Shown: one piece after another, positions 38,206 to 49,008 of the stretch
How positions within the stretch are numbered: the stretch's first letter is position 1
How the letters are laid out: each line of letters opens with the position of its first letter
From: Mesocentrotus franciscanus
Lineage: Eukaryota; Echinodermata; Echinoidea; Camarodonta; Strongylocentrotidae
Direction of reading: 5' to 3'
Length of the DNA stretch: 64,000 nt
Assembly: GCA_037976565.1 (NCBI GenBank)
Contig: CP137680.1
Span: forward strand, 15,620,374-15,684,373
Position numbers and translations under genes: made by a program
Notes under the pieces: generated by a model
Databases searched by the model: none
What the model saw: the letters and a program-made list of their open reading frames with translations, nothing else
Told to the model about the DNA's origin: nothing

Positions 38206-38302
38206 GTTTAAGAGACAACCAAATTATAAGTTATATCATATTTACCGATTTATAAATTCAACGATTCTGTTTTTATGGAATAAGGAGAGAGAGAGAGAAA
38301 AT
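38128..38302. repeat. (GT)n and (GA)n microsatellites
   Basis: GTGTGTGT at 38134..38152 is followed by AGAGAAAGAGAGA units to about 38205, and a second GAGAGAGAGAGA run lies at 38284..38300. The open frames over it encode only Ser/Leu/His or Arg/Glu repeats. Confidence 0.9.
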
Positions 38303-40751
38303 TTTCTACAAAAGAGTAAACACAAAGAAAAGAAGTGAATCTGTTTCAGATCATCACAATTTAATTGCAAATATGTACATATAAATCCAATATTATATAT
38401 CTCCTTAGCAGTATTTCGTGAAAATCGCCGGACCAAAGACATAATAACAATAAACATATATAATAGATATCTATATCTAAACATGAATAACCAATGAAAG
38501 GGAATGATCAGTTTGGTTTTACGTTGTCAAGAAACATGTAATAAGAATAATAAAACGGATTAAAAAAAATGCAGAATCCAGAATAGGAATTCAGTCCAAG
38601 AGGTACATTGCAAAATTTACAATTATATATTTATATATTTCTCGAAAAGGTATTGGGAACACCATCGCCATTGAAAAGAGAGAATGTTTTTTTCTCGATA
38701 CAATTCGTAATCATGGTAATATACTATAAGACAGTATTGATTTAAAACTTGTTTAAATTTAACGCTCATACTCTATCATAGCAAAAGCTGAGTTATATTC
38801 GTATACATTAAAGTCCTGATGCACAATTCCGAAAAATAAATCTTCCCAGTGTTTGGTGTGAATGTTTAATTTTGTATCTGGTTGAAGAGAATTGAAGCTC
38901 TTTAACAAAAGAAAATTGTCAGAAGAGATGTAATATGCAAATAGTTAATATAAAAATCAGTGAATGTTTGATAATGGATGTGAGGTATAACCCTAACCCA
39001 ACGTTTCTCTGTTGTTTTATGTGAGTTAAATTTCGAATTAGTCAAAACGGTGACATTGTAATTGAATTGAAATAAAATATCAGAAGTACGTTTTAAGTTC
39101 TTCCACGGTATACACAATATACTGCTATACTTGAAAAGGGGACTACCTGTACACTACATTACAGTATCGCTCGTGAATATATAAACTAGTAATAACATAA
39201 GAAGAACGACATTTTGAGGTAGCTGTTTTTATACTAATCTAACGTCTATTCCATCGTTCACATAAACAAAGTTTGTGCTTAAAAAATGAAGGTGTTCACA
39301 CTAAGCCCATGAAGTCAGATTATTCAAAACAAGATGAACATTTTTTAGAATGATAAAAAGCTAAACTGTAATTTCAAATATTGTCGTGCATTCAGTGTAA
39401 CACGTACCAATGATAATTAAACCTTTAATAACTGTGATTAAAATAAAACGAACAGATAATTGATGAGAGGTAATCATGGTGATAGTATAGTCTGATGCTA
39501 ATCCCCATGAAAACAGGCATTCATCACATACCATAATGGTTGTCTATTCATAGAGCTATAGAGCATTTGGTGAAGATTTCTTAATGATACTGCTTTAAAT
39601 GGTCCCATGTAATAGAACTGACCTTGTCAAATCAAAAGATATTGAAACTGCGAATACGTGACCACTAGCATTTCATCAATATACGTAGCATATTGGAAGT
39701 CTCGGTTTTAATCAATAAACGAATGTAAATATTAAAAGTTACAATTACAATTACCAAATTATGTTGTTTTTTAATCACCGTCAGTTAGTAGAAAACTCTA
39801 TGGACAGCAAACACAAACCTTAACGAATGTCCACTGTGACATATGAAGTTGAACACAGTCACGCCTATTTTATTTAATACATATTTTCATTTGCCTACTG
39901 CTGCTATGTTCAAAATGAGTATAATGGTATTTTTCTGTATTACAACGGCAGCCATTGATTTGGTTAGACTAGCTACTTCACACCTCACTTGATTATCTTT
40001 TGATAAACTACACATTTATTATACTGATAGCATGGCATGCTTTACTTATAAGGGTTATACTTATATGCTGATGATTCAAAGATAAATATTTCGTGAATCG
40101 CTTTTAATTTGCACTGCAGCCCGCCATTCTAATTAAAAGAATATATTCGGCACAAATACAAATGGACGCTATCTTTTCCCCTGATTCGAAAAATTACTCA
40201 AAATATGATTTGTAAAATCTTATTCGAAACAGTGATAAAACATTTGGACAAGTCATCGTTAAACATATTTTGCTAAGCTTTAGAAATTACATGGTTTCCA
40301 AAATATAATGCAGAGCAAGTGTCTATTAAAGATAAAGTTGAGTTATGTTCATGCGATTGCATTGTGAAAGAAACGGTGTGGAATCGATCAGAAAAGGTTG
40401 ATCATCTAGCATAAAAGTATTGGTGTGTTACTGCAAGGTTGGGGAATCATCAAAATGATAAGAAATTTGGCCCAGTCTTGGTAAAGTTACAAGCACTGTA
40501 AACAGAAATATGTATATGGGACTACACGAACATGAGGCATAAAAAACCGTCCCGATTTTTATGCTGTTATATGCCATATTTAGAATATTAAGGCATTTGA
40601 AGAGCCATGATTTTCCGGGAACATTTTTTTATCTGATGTTCTTCCACACTTACATAATAACAATGATAACGCTCACAAATTATTTTTCACCTCTTCCCAG
40701 AACTCAACCTTCTCTTTAAATACCTTCCGCCGTGTGCAGACATGTTACTGT
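38303..40751. other. 3' flank of Xlox, no gene seen
   Basis: AT-rich DNA downstream of the Xlox exon (minus strand). No homeobox, RNA gene or recognisable mobile element was seen. It may hold part of the 3' UTR and regulatory DNA. Confidence 0.45.
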
Positions 40752-40761
40752 ATTTATATTT
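40752..40761 (-). terminator. Possible variant poly(A) signal of Xlox
   Basis: The minus strand reads AATATAAATA about 120 bases after the Xlox stop. AATATA and TATAAA are known weaker variants of AATAAA. The first exact AATAAA I see downstream is at 40015..40020, about 860 bases after the stop, and is the alternative. Confidence 0.25.
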
Positions 40762-40880
40762 AACTAATACATTTTATAGATTTCAGATACTCGCGAGTCT
40801 AAAAACAATGATAAGTGAAACGATAAATGTAATATAGTATCTTGGAATTCTACAATTGAAAGCTACAGTCACAAAATAGA

Positions 40881-41436
40881 TCAAAAAGCCTGAGCATCAA
40901 TAATTTGTGGCTTCACTTGTGACGGTCTGAGATTCGATGACATCGAGTTCATATTCTTCGTCAGTTCTAAACTGTCTTCACTACTCGGTGACGCGCATGC
41001 GTGCTGTGACGGCGAATTGTCTCGCCTTTCTAATGGTGCATTGTGGTTCGTCAGATGTCGTTGCGTAGCCGCCTGCGCAGCGCGTTCCATACCACGATCG
41101 CCGTCCATCGTGTTCATATTATCATGGTCAGTCCGTGAATCGGGTAAAATCTTCTCTTCGTTGGAGATTATGTCACTTTGACTGCCGACGTCGCTACCAT
41201 CAGCATCCTGCTTTAGTGGTTTCTCTTCGCTTCCTCTTTCTTCCATTTCATCCTCCTGTTCTGGAACCAAATTTTGATGTGACGTTCCGTTAAATTCAAC
41301 ATGGCGGCGAGTTCGATTCGTCGGGGACGGGAAATGTACTTATTGAAGTGAAATTCCTTCTCCAGTTCCAGTAGTTGTCCTCGTGTGTAAGCTGTCCTTG
41401 TTCGTTTGTTTTCATCGAAATCAGCAAAGGAAGCAC
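40881..41436 (-). CDS. Xlox: ParaHox homeobox protein Xlox/Pdx1 (Lox), homeodomain exon, with a frame break
   Basis: The exon opens at 41436 after a GTAG acceptor, with two bases completing a split codon. It encodes ASFADFDE and then a full 60-residue homeodomain (41410..41231) starting [10 protein letters not shown]. Helix 3 reads [18 protein letters not shown], with W48, F49, Q50, N51 and R53 for DNA contact and His44, the Xlox/Pdx signature. Vertebrate Pdx1 acts in pancreas and gut development, and sea urchin Lox in gut patterning; this protein should be a nuclear, sequence-specific transcription factor. The homeodomain frame stops at TAA 41213..41215, seven codons after KKEE. The overlapping -1 frame is open from there to TGA at 40881..40883: about 113 acidic, Ser/Asp/Asn-rich residues ([16 protein letters not shown], ending IIDAQAF). 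The switch must fall at or just before AAA 41220..41222; one extra A there would join both parts as KRKPLK. GC is clearly above the flanks across homeodomain and tail. The hexapeptide exon is missing from the visible sequence. Identity is near certain; the tail's status is probable. Confidence 0.93.
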
Positions 41437-41460
41437 CTACAGCAAAAGAAATGATACAAT
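41437..41460 (-). other. Xlox: 3' splice site before the Xlox homeodomain exon
   Basis: The minus strand reads CATTTCTTTTGCTGTAG directly before GTGCTTCC, a pyrimidine-rich tract with a consensus acceptor. An intron a few residues upstream of the homeodomain is the conserved gene structure of Xlox/Pdx1 genes. The exon begins with two bases of a split codon. Confidence 0.85.
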
Positions 41461-43933
41461 GATGGATTTTAAAAGCAATGAAGAGTTTTAACGTTTTGAT
41501 ATGTTTAAATTCAACAAATTAAATTAACAAAAAGTGGGGAAATAAATTCATATGGAAAAAGAAAACCGAAAACATAACGCTCTTAAAAGAAAAATCCATG
41601 AAACAAGCTAATAGTCAAAAGAACATACACACCAAGGACAACGTATCTGGATAACCCTTTGGTAAAGGAGACCTAGTTGCCACAGTGTGGTCATATATTT
41701 AACAGTATAAAAAAAAATATAATGAACACACTCTGGTTTCACAACATGATTCTTCTCTTTATCATTTGTATGGTCATTTGTAGTTTCATGATGCATTACA
41801 CAATTTGAACATAGAGTGCACATAATATAGCAGTGTTTTAGTTAACGGGACGAAAGAGTCACACTGTGGTTACACTGTGCATGATATACACTATGATCTT
41901 TCTTTGAATGAGGCATTTAAGTGTTAGTTTTCTTTCTAGAAAAGCAAGAGTTGTAAAGCACGTCTTAATGAATTAAATATGGCGTGATAATATTATCATT
42001 ATCATTTTAGCTACATAACTGAAAACCTGGAATTCTTTTCAAGAATTCCATGGATCTTCTATCCTATCAGAAAGTGACAGTGTGAAAACAATGCGAACAT
42101 AATAATGATTCATGATTTCAACTATTTACCGTACCAACACTGTATGATACTTGTGGAAAAAGTGTAAACCACAATGTTAATAGTGTTCACACCGTCACAA
42201 AACCACTTTTTTAAAACATTCCCTCTGTAAATGTTTCCTGAACCCTCCTGCGGCTACAGAGTAGTGATCACAGAGTGAAGTTACATAATTTATGAGAGCG
42301 CACTGTTTAACCAAGTGGTTTAACACTGTGAAACACATTGTGAAACAAGAAGAACACAATCTAAAGAGTATTCACACTGTTCGCCTTGTGATTGTTTTCA
42401 GATTCCTTTTGTGGCTACAGTGTTATGCTTACACATAGTACTATCATATGGACAACAGTGGTTAACACTGTGACACACTATTAAAGACAACAAGAACACA
42501 ACTTGAACAATGTTCCCACTGTCAAACTGGTGAAGTTCCGATTTTCTCAGTGTCTACACCGTGAGGAAGACTTGATTCTACAGGCGACCTCACTGTTTGA
42601 CACTGTACCAAACACAAGTTTCGGTGTCTGAGGAAGGTGTCAGGTCTTAGACGCCGAAACTGTCACATGTCACAATTTTTGGATATGTCATAGGTTTCAT
42701 TTATAATAAGTGAAAGCAAAAGAATGTATAATAATATATGTTTGCAGGGTCAAACTGTATAATGTATTTTTAAGTCGTTCTGTGGTCGGCAAAAGGTATT
42801 CGATGCAACAGCGTAAACCTCAAACCTACCAAAAATGAACCGTAAACCACTGGCAAACTTTTTAAAGACTGACAAAACCTCTCTGCTACCTCTGACACCA
42901 AATCCCGACCAGTGGTTGTCGGGTGTCGATGAACGGTCGTATCTCTAGTGTGACTTAGGCTTAAAAAATATACTGTGATAATGTATATGATTTTACCACA
43001 ATCTGACGATAAAGGCGCCACAATTACTATTATATTATCATAATATTAAATTCCGCTTTTACGTATCTGACATACATCTCCATGTTTATACATCTTAATG
43101 CGGTGTCATGTGTTTATGATGATGTCCCCCTAGCGTACCTTAATATAACGGTCAGTGAACCAAACAGAATCTGATCTTCAATAACGTCTAAATGGCAAGA
43201 ACCACATCACCAGACTAACGACCCTCGTCCTATTCTTACAAGGCCTTTATGTATTTTGTGTAAGAATTAGTATCACGGCGAGCCAGTCCTTTCTTCATGG
43301 AGCACGAATGGACAATAATGACTGGTCTGAATCGGGTGGAAGGACCGAGCGAGAACCCAATTAATTGAAAATTGCTGGCTTGAATTTGGATAGTACGAGC
43401 CCGTTATAATACACGACACAAAGAAGGCCGCCGTGTGATTGTTACTGTTGCAATCATTGTGTATTTTACTAAGCTCTCAACAAAAAATGGTAACGGTAGG
43501 GTGATGATGGGGGTATCATGACCCCCTGTCTGTTTTGAAAAGGGTTTAATCTTATCACAACAATGATTGGATGAAGACGGTAGCCAAGAGGTCCGAAAAC
43601 AGATCTAGACTGAGCTACATCTTGACCATAGGATAGCCATTGCCTTTAGTCCCCGTTAAATGGCTCTAGTCCAGTCTACTTATGGCTTGAAAATGGCGTC
43701 GACAGGGCGCACTTAATTGTTCAATCACTTCGGGAACAAAAACACTATTGACAACAACTTTTGTACCTTCTTTCAAGAACCGCTGACTCTTACAAAAAAA
43801 GCCGAAAAGCCCCCTTTTTGCAATTGATCTCATTTATATCTTGCGTCTTTACAGAACCATGCCTTTCTAATAATCACCTATTAGTTGAATACACGTTACG
43901 CGGGCAGACTTTCAACTTAGAGAGGCTTCTTTT
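41461..43933 (-). other. Presumed Xlox intron or upstream region
   Basis: No coding segment with an FPWM-type hexapeptide was found here. The stretch holds the CACTGTG repeat (41683..42620), a hairpin at 42618..42660 (GTTTCGGTGTCT paired with AGACGCCGAAAC), a small palindrome GGGGGT-ATCATG-ACCCCC at 43509..43526 and an 83-codon minus-strand frame (42770..43021) of unknown meaning. Confidence 0.5.
41683..42620. repeat. Degenerate tandem repeat rich in CACTGTG/CACAGTG
   Basis: The words CACTGT or ACAGTG occur more than ten times in under 1 kb. Longer blocks recur in order: ACAATGTTAATAGTGTTCAC (42171), ACAATCTAAAGAGTATTCAC (42355) and ACAACTTGAACAATGTTCCC (42499). Each is followed by a TTTC(C/A)...GGCTACAG or GTCTACACCGTG block and a TTAACACTGTGA(A/C)AC block. 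Two to three decayed units of about 140-185 bp are present. Confidence 0.65.
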
Positions 43934-44433
43934 NNNNNNNNNNNNNNNNNNNNNNNNNNNNNNNNNNNNNNNNNNNNNNNNNNNNNNNNNNNNNNNNNNN
44001 NNNNNNNNNNNNNNNNNNNNNNNNNNNNNNNNNNNNNNNNNNNNNNNNNNNNNNNNNNNNNNNNNNNNNNNNNNNNNNNNNNNNNNNNNNNNNNNNNNNN
44101 NNNNNNNNNNNNNNNNNNNNNNNNNNNNNNNNNNNNNNNNNNNNNNNNNNNNNNNNNNNNNNNNNNNNNNNNNNNNNNNNNNNNNNNNNNNNNNNNNNNN
44201 NNNNNNNNNNNNNNNNNNNNNNNNNNNNNNNNNNNNNNNNNNNNNNNNNNNNNNNNNNNNNNNNNNNNNNNNNNNNNNNNNNNNNNNNNNNNNNNNNNNN
44301 NNNNNNNNNNNNNNNNNNNNNNNNNNNNNNNNNNNNNNNNNNNNNNNNNNNNNNNNNNNNNNNNNNNNNNNNNNNNNNNNNNNNNNNNNNNNNNNNNNNN
44401 NNNNNNNNNNNNNNNNNNNNNNNNNNNNNNNNN
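43934..44433. other. Assembly gap, exactly 500 N
   Basis: The run of N is exactly 500 long, which is a conventional placeholder, so the true gap size is unknown and the order and orientation of the two sides rest on scaffolding. Open frames reported through it are meaningless. It lies about 2.5 kb upstream of the Xlox homeodomain exon and could hide exon 1. Confidence 0.98.
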
Positions 44434-47400
44434 CTTTAAATGACACTCCCTAAATAGAACAATTACATACAAATATAAACTCTCCTAGCGTTTAAGTGTT
44501 ACAACTCTAACCCCTTTCCCCAAGAGAATAGTCCGACTTCTCATGAAAAGTAAACTTAACCCACAATCTGCCATCCTAGACGATGCTCCTGGAATCGACA
44601 AAGATTTCAATGCATGTTGGCGAGCAAGGACTTAATACGACGTGTCTGGATTTGTGATCCCGTCTGCCTATACAGGTTGCCACAGACAATGCGATGTTCA
44701 GTCATCCTGGAGTCGGGAATCCATGTTAAAGTTACTGCGTACAACACTTCTATACACATTCTCTGTTTGATTATGGCATTAAGGGACATCTTAATCCGAT
44801 GGCGGTCCCGCTTTGATGTCACGGGGATGCACCCGAGATAGTCATGTCTGAGGACCAGGACCACGGTTAAAGGTAAACTTGAGTTTTGAAGAAAAAAATT
44901 GTAGGTCTATTTTGGGCTTAACTAAGGGATCATTATTTGCTGTATTATGGCAAATAAGAATCCTCGCACATAGGCGACTTTGGGCCAGCAAAATATTTCA
45001 AGAAATTTAAACATTGCTAAGAAGATCATACATAAAAAAATACAAACACGAATATGCACATATGGGACAAGGTGTTGTAAGACCCGGTGTACCCGAATCT
45101 CTACATATTTCTTACAGATTTTCTATCAATATTCAATCGTCAAACTTTATTTACAGTTTATTTTAATCAATGTAATTTCCTCGATTTGGGGGGATGATTT
45201 TTCTTTTTGCATTTGAGAATAAAATGAGATCTCATCTCGCTCATATAAAATGAGAAAAAAAGAAGGCTCGGTATTTTAATTCACATCATTTGTTCAAATT
45301 TGTTAAATCTCAAATAATCAGAGAAAGAGAAACTATGTTTCAGCCGGAATTAAAATGAGGAAGCCATTCAAGCCATGCATTAGCAGCATTATATGAAGAA
45401 GCGTGGTTTATTTTGATTTATCCCATTCGTTGTAAATCTTCATAGGCGAGCAAGTTTTAAACCATTTTTTATACATTTTCTACCCAATATTGGCTAATTT
45501 TTACCAGTACCAGATACCAGTACATCAGCAGGTATATTTCCCGCAGTTGGGTAATAGCAGGTACGGTATTTTGTGGCATCAAAACATTGATTTAGAAAGT
45601 AAAGGTTTCAAGTACATACATCGACATAATAACTAGATAGTTGGAAACCTATGCTTATAATGCTTATTATGTGAACATTCCACGAGACACAAAATTTCAT
45701 AGCATTTTTATGATATCTGAATTGAATGTAATTTCAACTTTAATCAAATTCTGAATTAAAAATCAGAAATAATTATGTAACATCCCTAATTATTGCTTAC
45801 GGTGGCGTCTCAAAAGCTTATAATCAGATTATGGCATCCATATGGGCAGCCCGCATGCGGTAAACACATTCCAATTGTACAGATATTGTTTTTTACTCTT
45901 CTCAAAGAGGAATATATACCTCTTCTCCACCTTCTACCGGACACGCCATGCACTAGTCCTTCATTTAGTACTGTAGCACAGAACTCGAGACATAGAGTAA
46001 ATTCTCATTTTGATCTTAATGGCAGGCAAGAGCCTTGCCCTAACTCTTCCCCATGTGTGCATCATGTCATGTTAGAATGATCGTGTATGAAGCGCAGGGA
46101 ATGTCCATAATACCAATGCATTCCCGGTTGCTGTCAGCATACAAAAATAATTGATGATGAAAACTTGTTCCTAAATCAAAGAGTAAACATTCTACCTTCA
46201 ATGTTTAACAAAAGATAATTTTGCATTAAAGATAAAAATATAAATGCATTAAATTTACCATTTTCGTCTTCCTGAATTGTATAAATTACTGTTAAGATTT
46301 GTTTATTACAAATGTAACTATGTTTTGTATGCATTTTACATTGTATTTGTTATTATATATTGTATTTTGTTGGAAATGAAAAATAAAATGAAATGAAACG
46401 AAAATCATGTCTTTATGCTTATTTCATGTCATGAATATTATAGTTGGTATCTCCATTCCGATTGTTAAGTCACACCCGTTTCAACAGTTTGGAAACCTAA
46501 TGGATAATGTTTGATAAACATACACTTGATGACACGAATAGAAAGAAATAGAAAGAAATAGACAGAAAATATAGAATTACATAAGATAAGTATATTGTAT
46601 TTGTTGCTTTGTTATAGACTTTTATTTGTTATTATTTCACATTTACGTCTTATAACTATATTTAATGATAATCAGCATAGGCCTAATTGGTGAAAACAAT
46701 GAATATGACAAAAATGGTACATTAGTCATCAATCAGTGTTGTCGGGTTTCATTGTAGACTGGTTTCTTAGTTCCATTAATATATTTTACAAATACATGCA
46801 CTATCAGTTTTGACTGTAGAATTTAATATCTTTAATTCTTTTTAAATGTAGTTTAATGACAAAGAACATAATCTAACATATTTTAAATGAACTGTTGGAT
46901 GTAGTTCCAAAATTAGGAAAATCTTAATCCACATGAGTTCTTAATAGCAACAAAAGGATCTTTATGTATTGTGTGACTTTTTATATAGCATACATATACC
47001 AAAATTATTTCAACTTATACAGAGATGGAGAATATTGGGATTTTATGTATTTTTTTCGTAAAGAAAAACTTCGTACCGAATTAATTTACAGGAATGCTTC
47101 TTCGCGTCACCAAACCTATTTAAGAACCGCATGTCCTATCAAGCCACTTAATCCAGACTGAATGGCACAGCGTTGAGTAAAGACGACATAATCATTATGA
47201 TTAGATTACATGGCTGGAGATTTGGTATTGTTGTTGCTCATGAAAGTGATATCTGTCACACTAAACCTATTGAAATGAAGTAAAACCCTGGGGCATGTTG
47301 GTTTATCTCTTCGTTCTCGCCTTAGCTACTGTAACCGGTTTAACAATATATTGGAAATACTTGCAGTCGGCTGGGTGGAAGTACCACTTTTTGAATGGGG

Positions 47401-47691
47401 TCTCGAAAAGGCCTGCCAATAATATGAATAGGTTTGCCGACGGAATAATAACAATGACAAAAAACATGTATTACCTACAAGCCCTAATAAAAGGATCCTC
47501 CTATTTTCACAATTATTGAAAAGGATGGGTAGAAGATTGGCATAAGCAAAAGTGGAATTTCCTAGAAAAATGTCGTGTAAGGGGCTTTCACCCTTCTTCT
47601 CGCGACGCCCCTGCTTTTACTATACGGGGATGATGCTGTCACACAATATCTGAGGTGACTATTTTAAAGGAACTTTGTTATTCTACAAAAC
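44434..47691. other. Non-coding stretch
   Basis: Both strands are open at 44607..44864 (75-85 codons) in a GC-richer patch, but neither translation is recognised. GTAC-rich short repeats (ACCAGTACCAGATACCAGTA) lie at about 45504..45525. The LINE-like tail at 46290 is listed separately. ATAGAAAGAA units repeat at 46540..46562. No gene is called. Confidence 0.45.
46290..46405 (+). mobile_element. Possible LINE 3' end, plus strand
   Basis: A T-rich 3' end (GTATTTGTTATTATATATTG, then TTTTGTTGGAAATG) is followed by AAAAATAAAATGAAATGAAACG, an AATAAA signal with a tandem AAATG tail. This is the design of several LINE 3' ends, but no ORF is left upstream. Confidence 0.4.
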
Positions 47692-47800
47692 ATGATTGAT
47701 TGATTGATTACCATGGTTGATTGATTGATTGATTGATTACCATGGTTGATTGATTGATTGATTGATTACCATGACTGATTCATTGATTGATTACCGTGAC
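47692..47800. repeat. Minisatellite of (TGAT)n plus TACCATGG, period 29 bp
   Basis: ACCATGG-like anchors lie at 47710, 47739, 47768 and 47793, separated by runs of three to five TGAT units. Spacings of 29, 29 and 25 differ by exactly one TGAT, so unit length varies by slippage inside the array. Confidence 0.9.
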
Positions 47801-48321
47801 AAATGCATGACTTGACATTGATATCACTTTCCAAAAGATTTTAGGCTTGGATTATATTGACAAAATCGAGATGAATTAGAATTAATGAAATAATATGATG
47901 ATGAAAATACAACATAAAAAAGTTTTATTTTCGTGTACTGTAGCAAGAAACACAACATTAAGCGACTGTTAAAGCTGGGAATGTTATTGAAATGAAGGAA
48001 ATTAGCAATTTAAAATGAAAAAATAGAATTGATATTAAGTTGTTTGCTTAAAGAGGAACTCTGAATACATTCAGAATGGCGTGATTTTGATAATAAAACA
48101 ATACATTTAACTTCGCAAGAGGGAAACAAAAAGATTAATATGACTTGCATCTATAAAGGGTGTCTGTTTGCCATTATTGTGTGTTTTTCCTCTCTTGTTG
48201 ATGTCGTTAATACTTTATAAAAGAAAGTTGTTATGGCCTTATATTTGATCCTCAAATGAAATAAAACATTTAATGATAATCAGCTGCTTATCAATTCTGA
48301 AAATGAAAGTGAGATTTATAT
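47801..48321. other. Non-coding stretch
   Basis: Nothing recognisable: AT-rich DNA between the minisatellite and the SINE tail. Confidence 0.5.
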
Positions 48322-48346
48322 AATAATAATAATAGTAATAACAATA

Positions 48347-48386
<40 letters not shown>

Positions 48387-48513
48387 TAATAATAATAATA
48401 ATAATAACAATGGTTCTTGTGTAGCGCTCATGTCTGTCACAGTTGACACTCCTGGCGCTCCACAATTATTACCCTGGCTTTAGCATGGCTGCCATTTATA
48501 TGGCTTTCTAGCA
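48322..48513 (-). mobile_element. 5'-truncated SINE with long (ATT)n tail
   Basis: An AAT microsatellite of about 88 bases precedes GTAGCGCTCATGTCTGTCA, ACTCCTGGCGCTCCACAAT and ACCCTGGCTTTAGCATGGCT, matching the 25974 and 14413 SINEs in the same orientation. The rest of the body and the promoter head are lost. Confidence 0.8.
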
Positions 48514-48654
48514 TTTCAACTTCATTGATGACGTTGTTCTTCCATCGTGTAAAACATTTTTTTTTTGGTAATCACCTTCGTCAGTAAAACAAAACAAAAC
48601 AACAAGAAAAATCACACAAATCGATGCTTTCAATCCCATACAATCTATTCTTTC

Positions 48655-49008
48655 TTAGTTTAAAGCCTCTCTAAAGTGTTGGGAGCCCCAATTTGATGGC
48701 AAAATTTCACCTAAATGATATAATGATGTGAAAGAGGATGCTTTGCAAGGATTTTCAAAACATATGTGTTTGGAGACGAATATTGATGAAAGAACACAAA
48801 ACTGCGGTTTTCTGCGTACAACACAAAACCCAAATATGCTATTCTGTCATCAATATTCGTCTTCAAACACATTTGTTTTGAAAATCCTTGCATAAGTGTA
48901 TGTTAAATGACATCCTTTTCACATCATTAAATAATTTAAGTGATTTTTTTTTGCTATAATTTTTTGGCAAATTTTGGACTCCCAACAATTTAGAGGGGCT
49001 TTAGTTAA
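48655..49008. mobile_element. Fold-back MITE, about 350 bp
   Basis: The arms pair over most of the length: AAAGCCTCTCTAAAGTGTTGGGAG on the left with the reverse complement AAAGCCCCTCTAAATTGTTGGGAG on the right. Further in, GCAAGGATTTTCAAAACA and GAATATTGATG pair with their inverted copies at 48830..48890. AGTT lies next to both ends and may be the target-site duplication. The open frame inside is an artefact. Confidence 0.8.

Noticed and set aside
42770..43021. 83-codon minus-strand frame upstream of Xlox as exon 1
   Set aside because: It has no hexapeptide, no Xlox-like N-terminus and no donor site placed to give the required split codon.
43761..44472. Open frames of about 190-230 codons on both strands
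   Set aside because: They consist mostly of the 500-N gap.
45835..45846. Minus-strand PIWM-encoding word as a possible Xlox hexapeptide
   Set aside because: The frame reads LPIWMP followed at once by a stop, without the FPWMK-type context or a donor site.
47692..47800. CRISPR-like array
   Set aside because: Spacers are repeats of TGAT, not unique sequences; this is a eukaryotic minisatellite.
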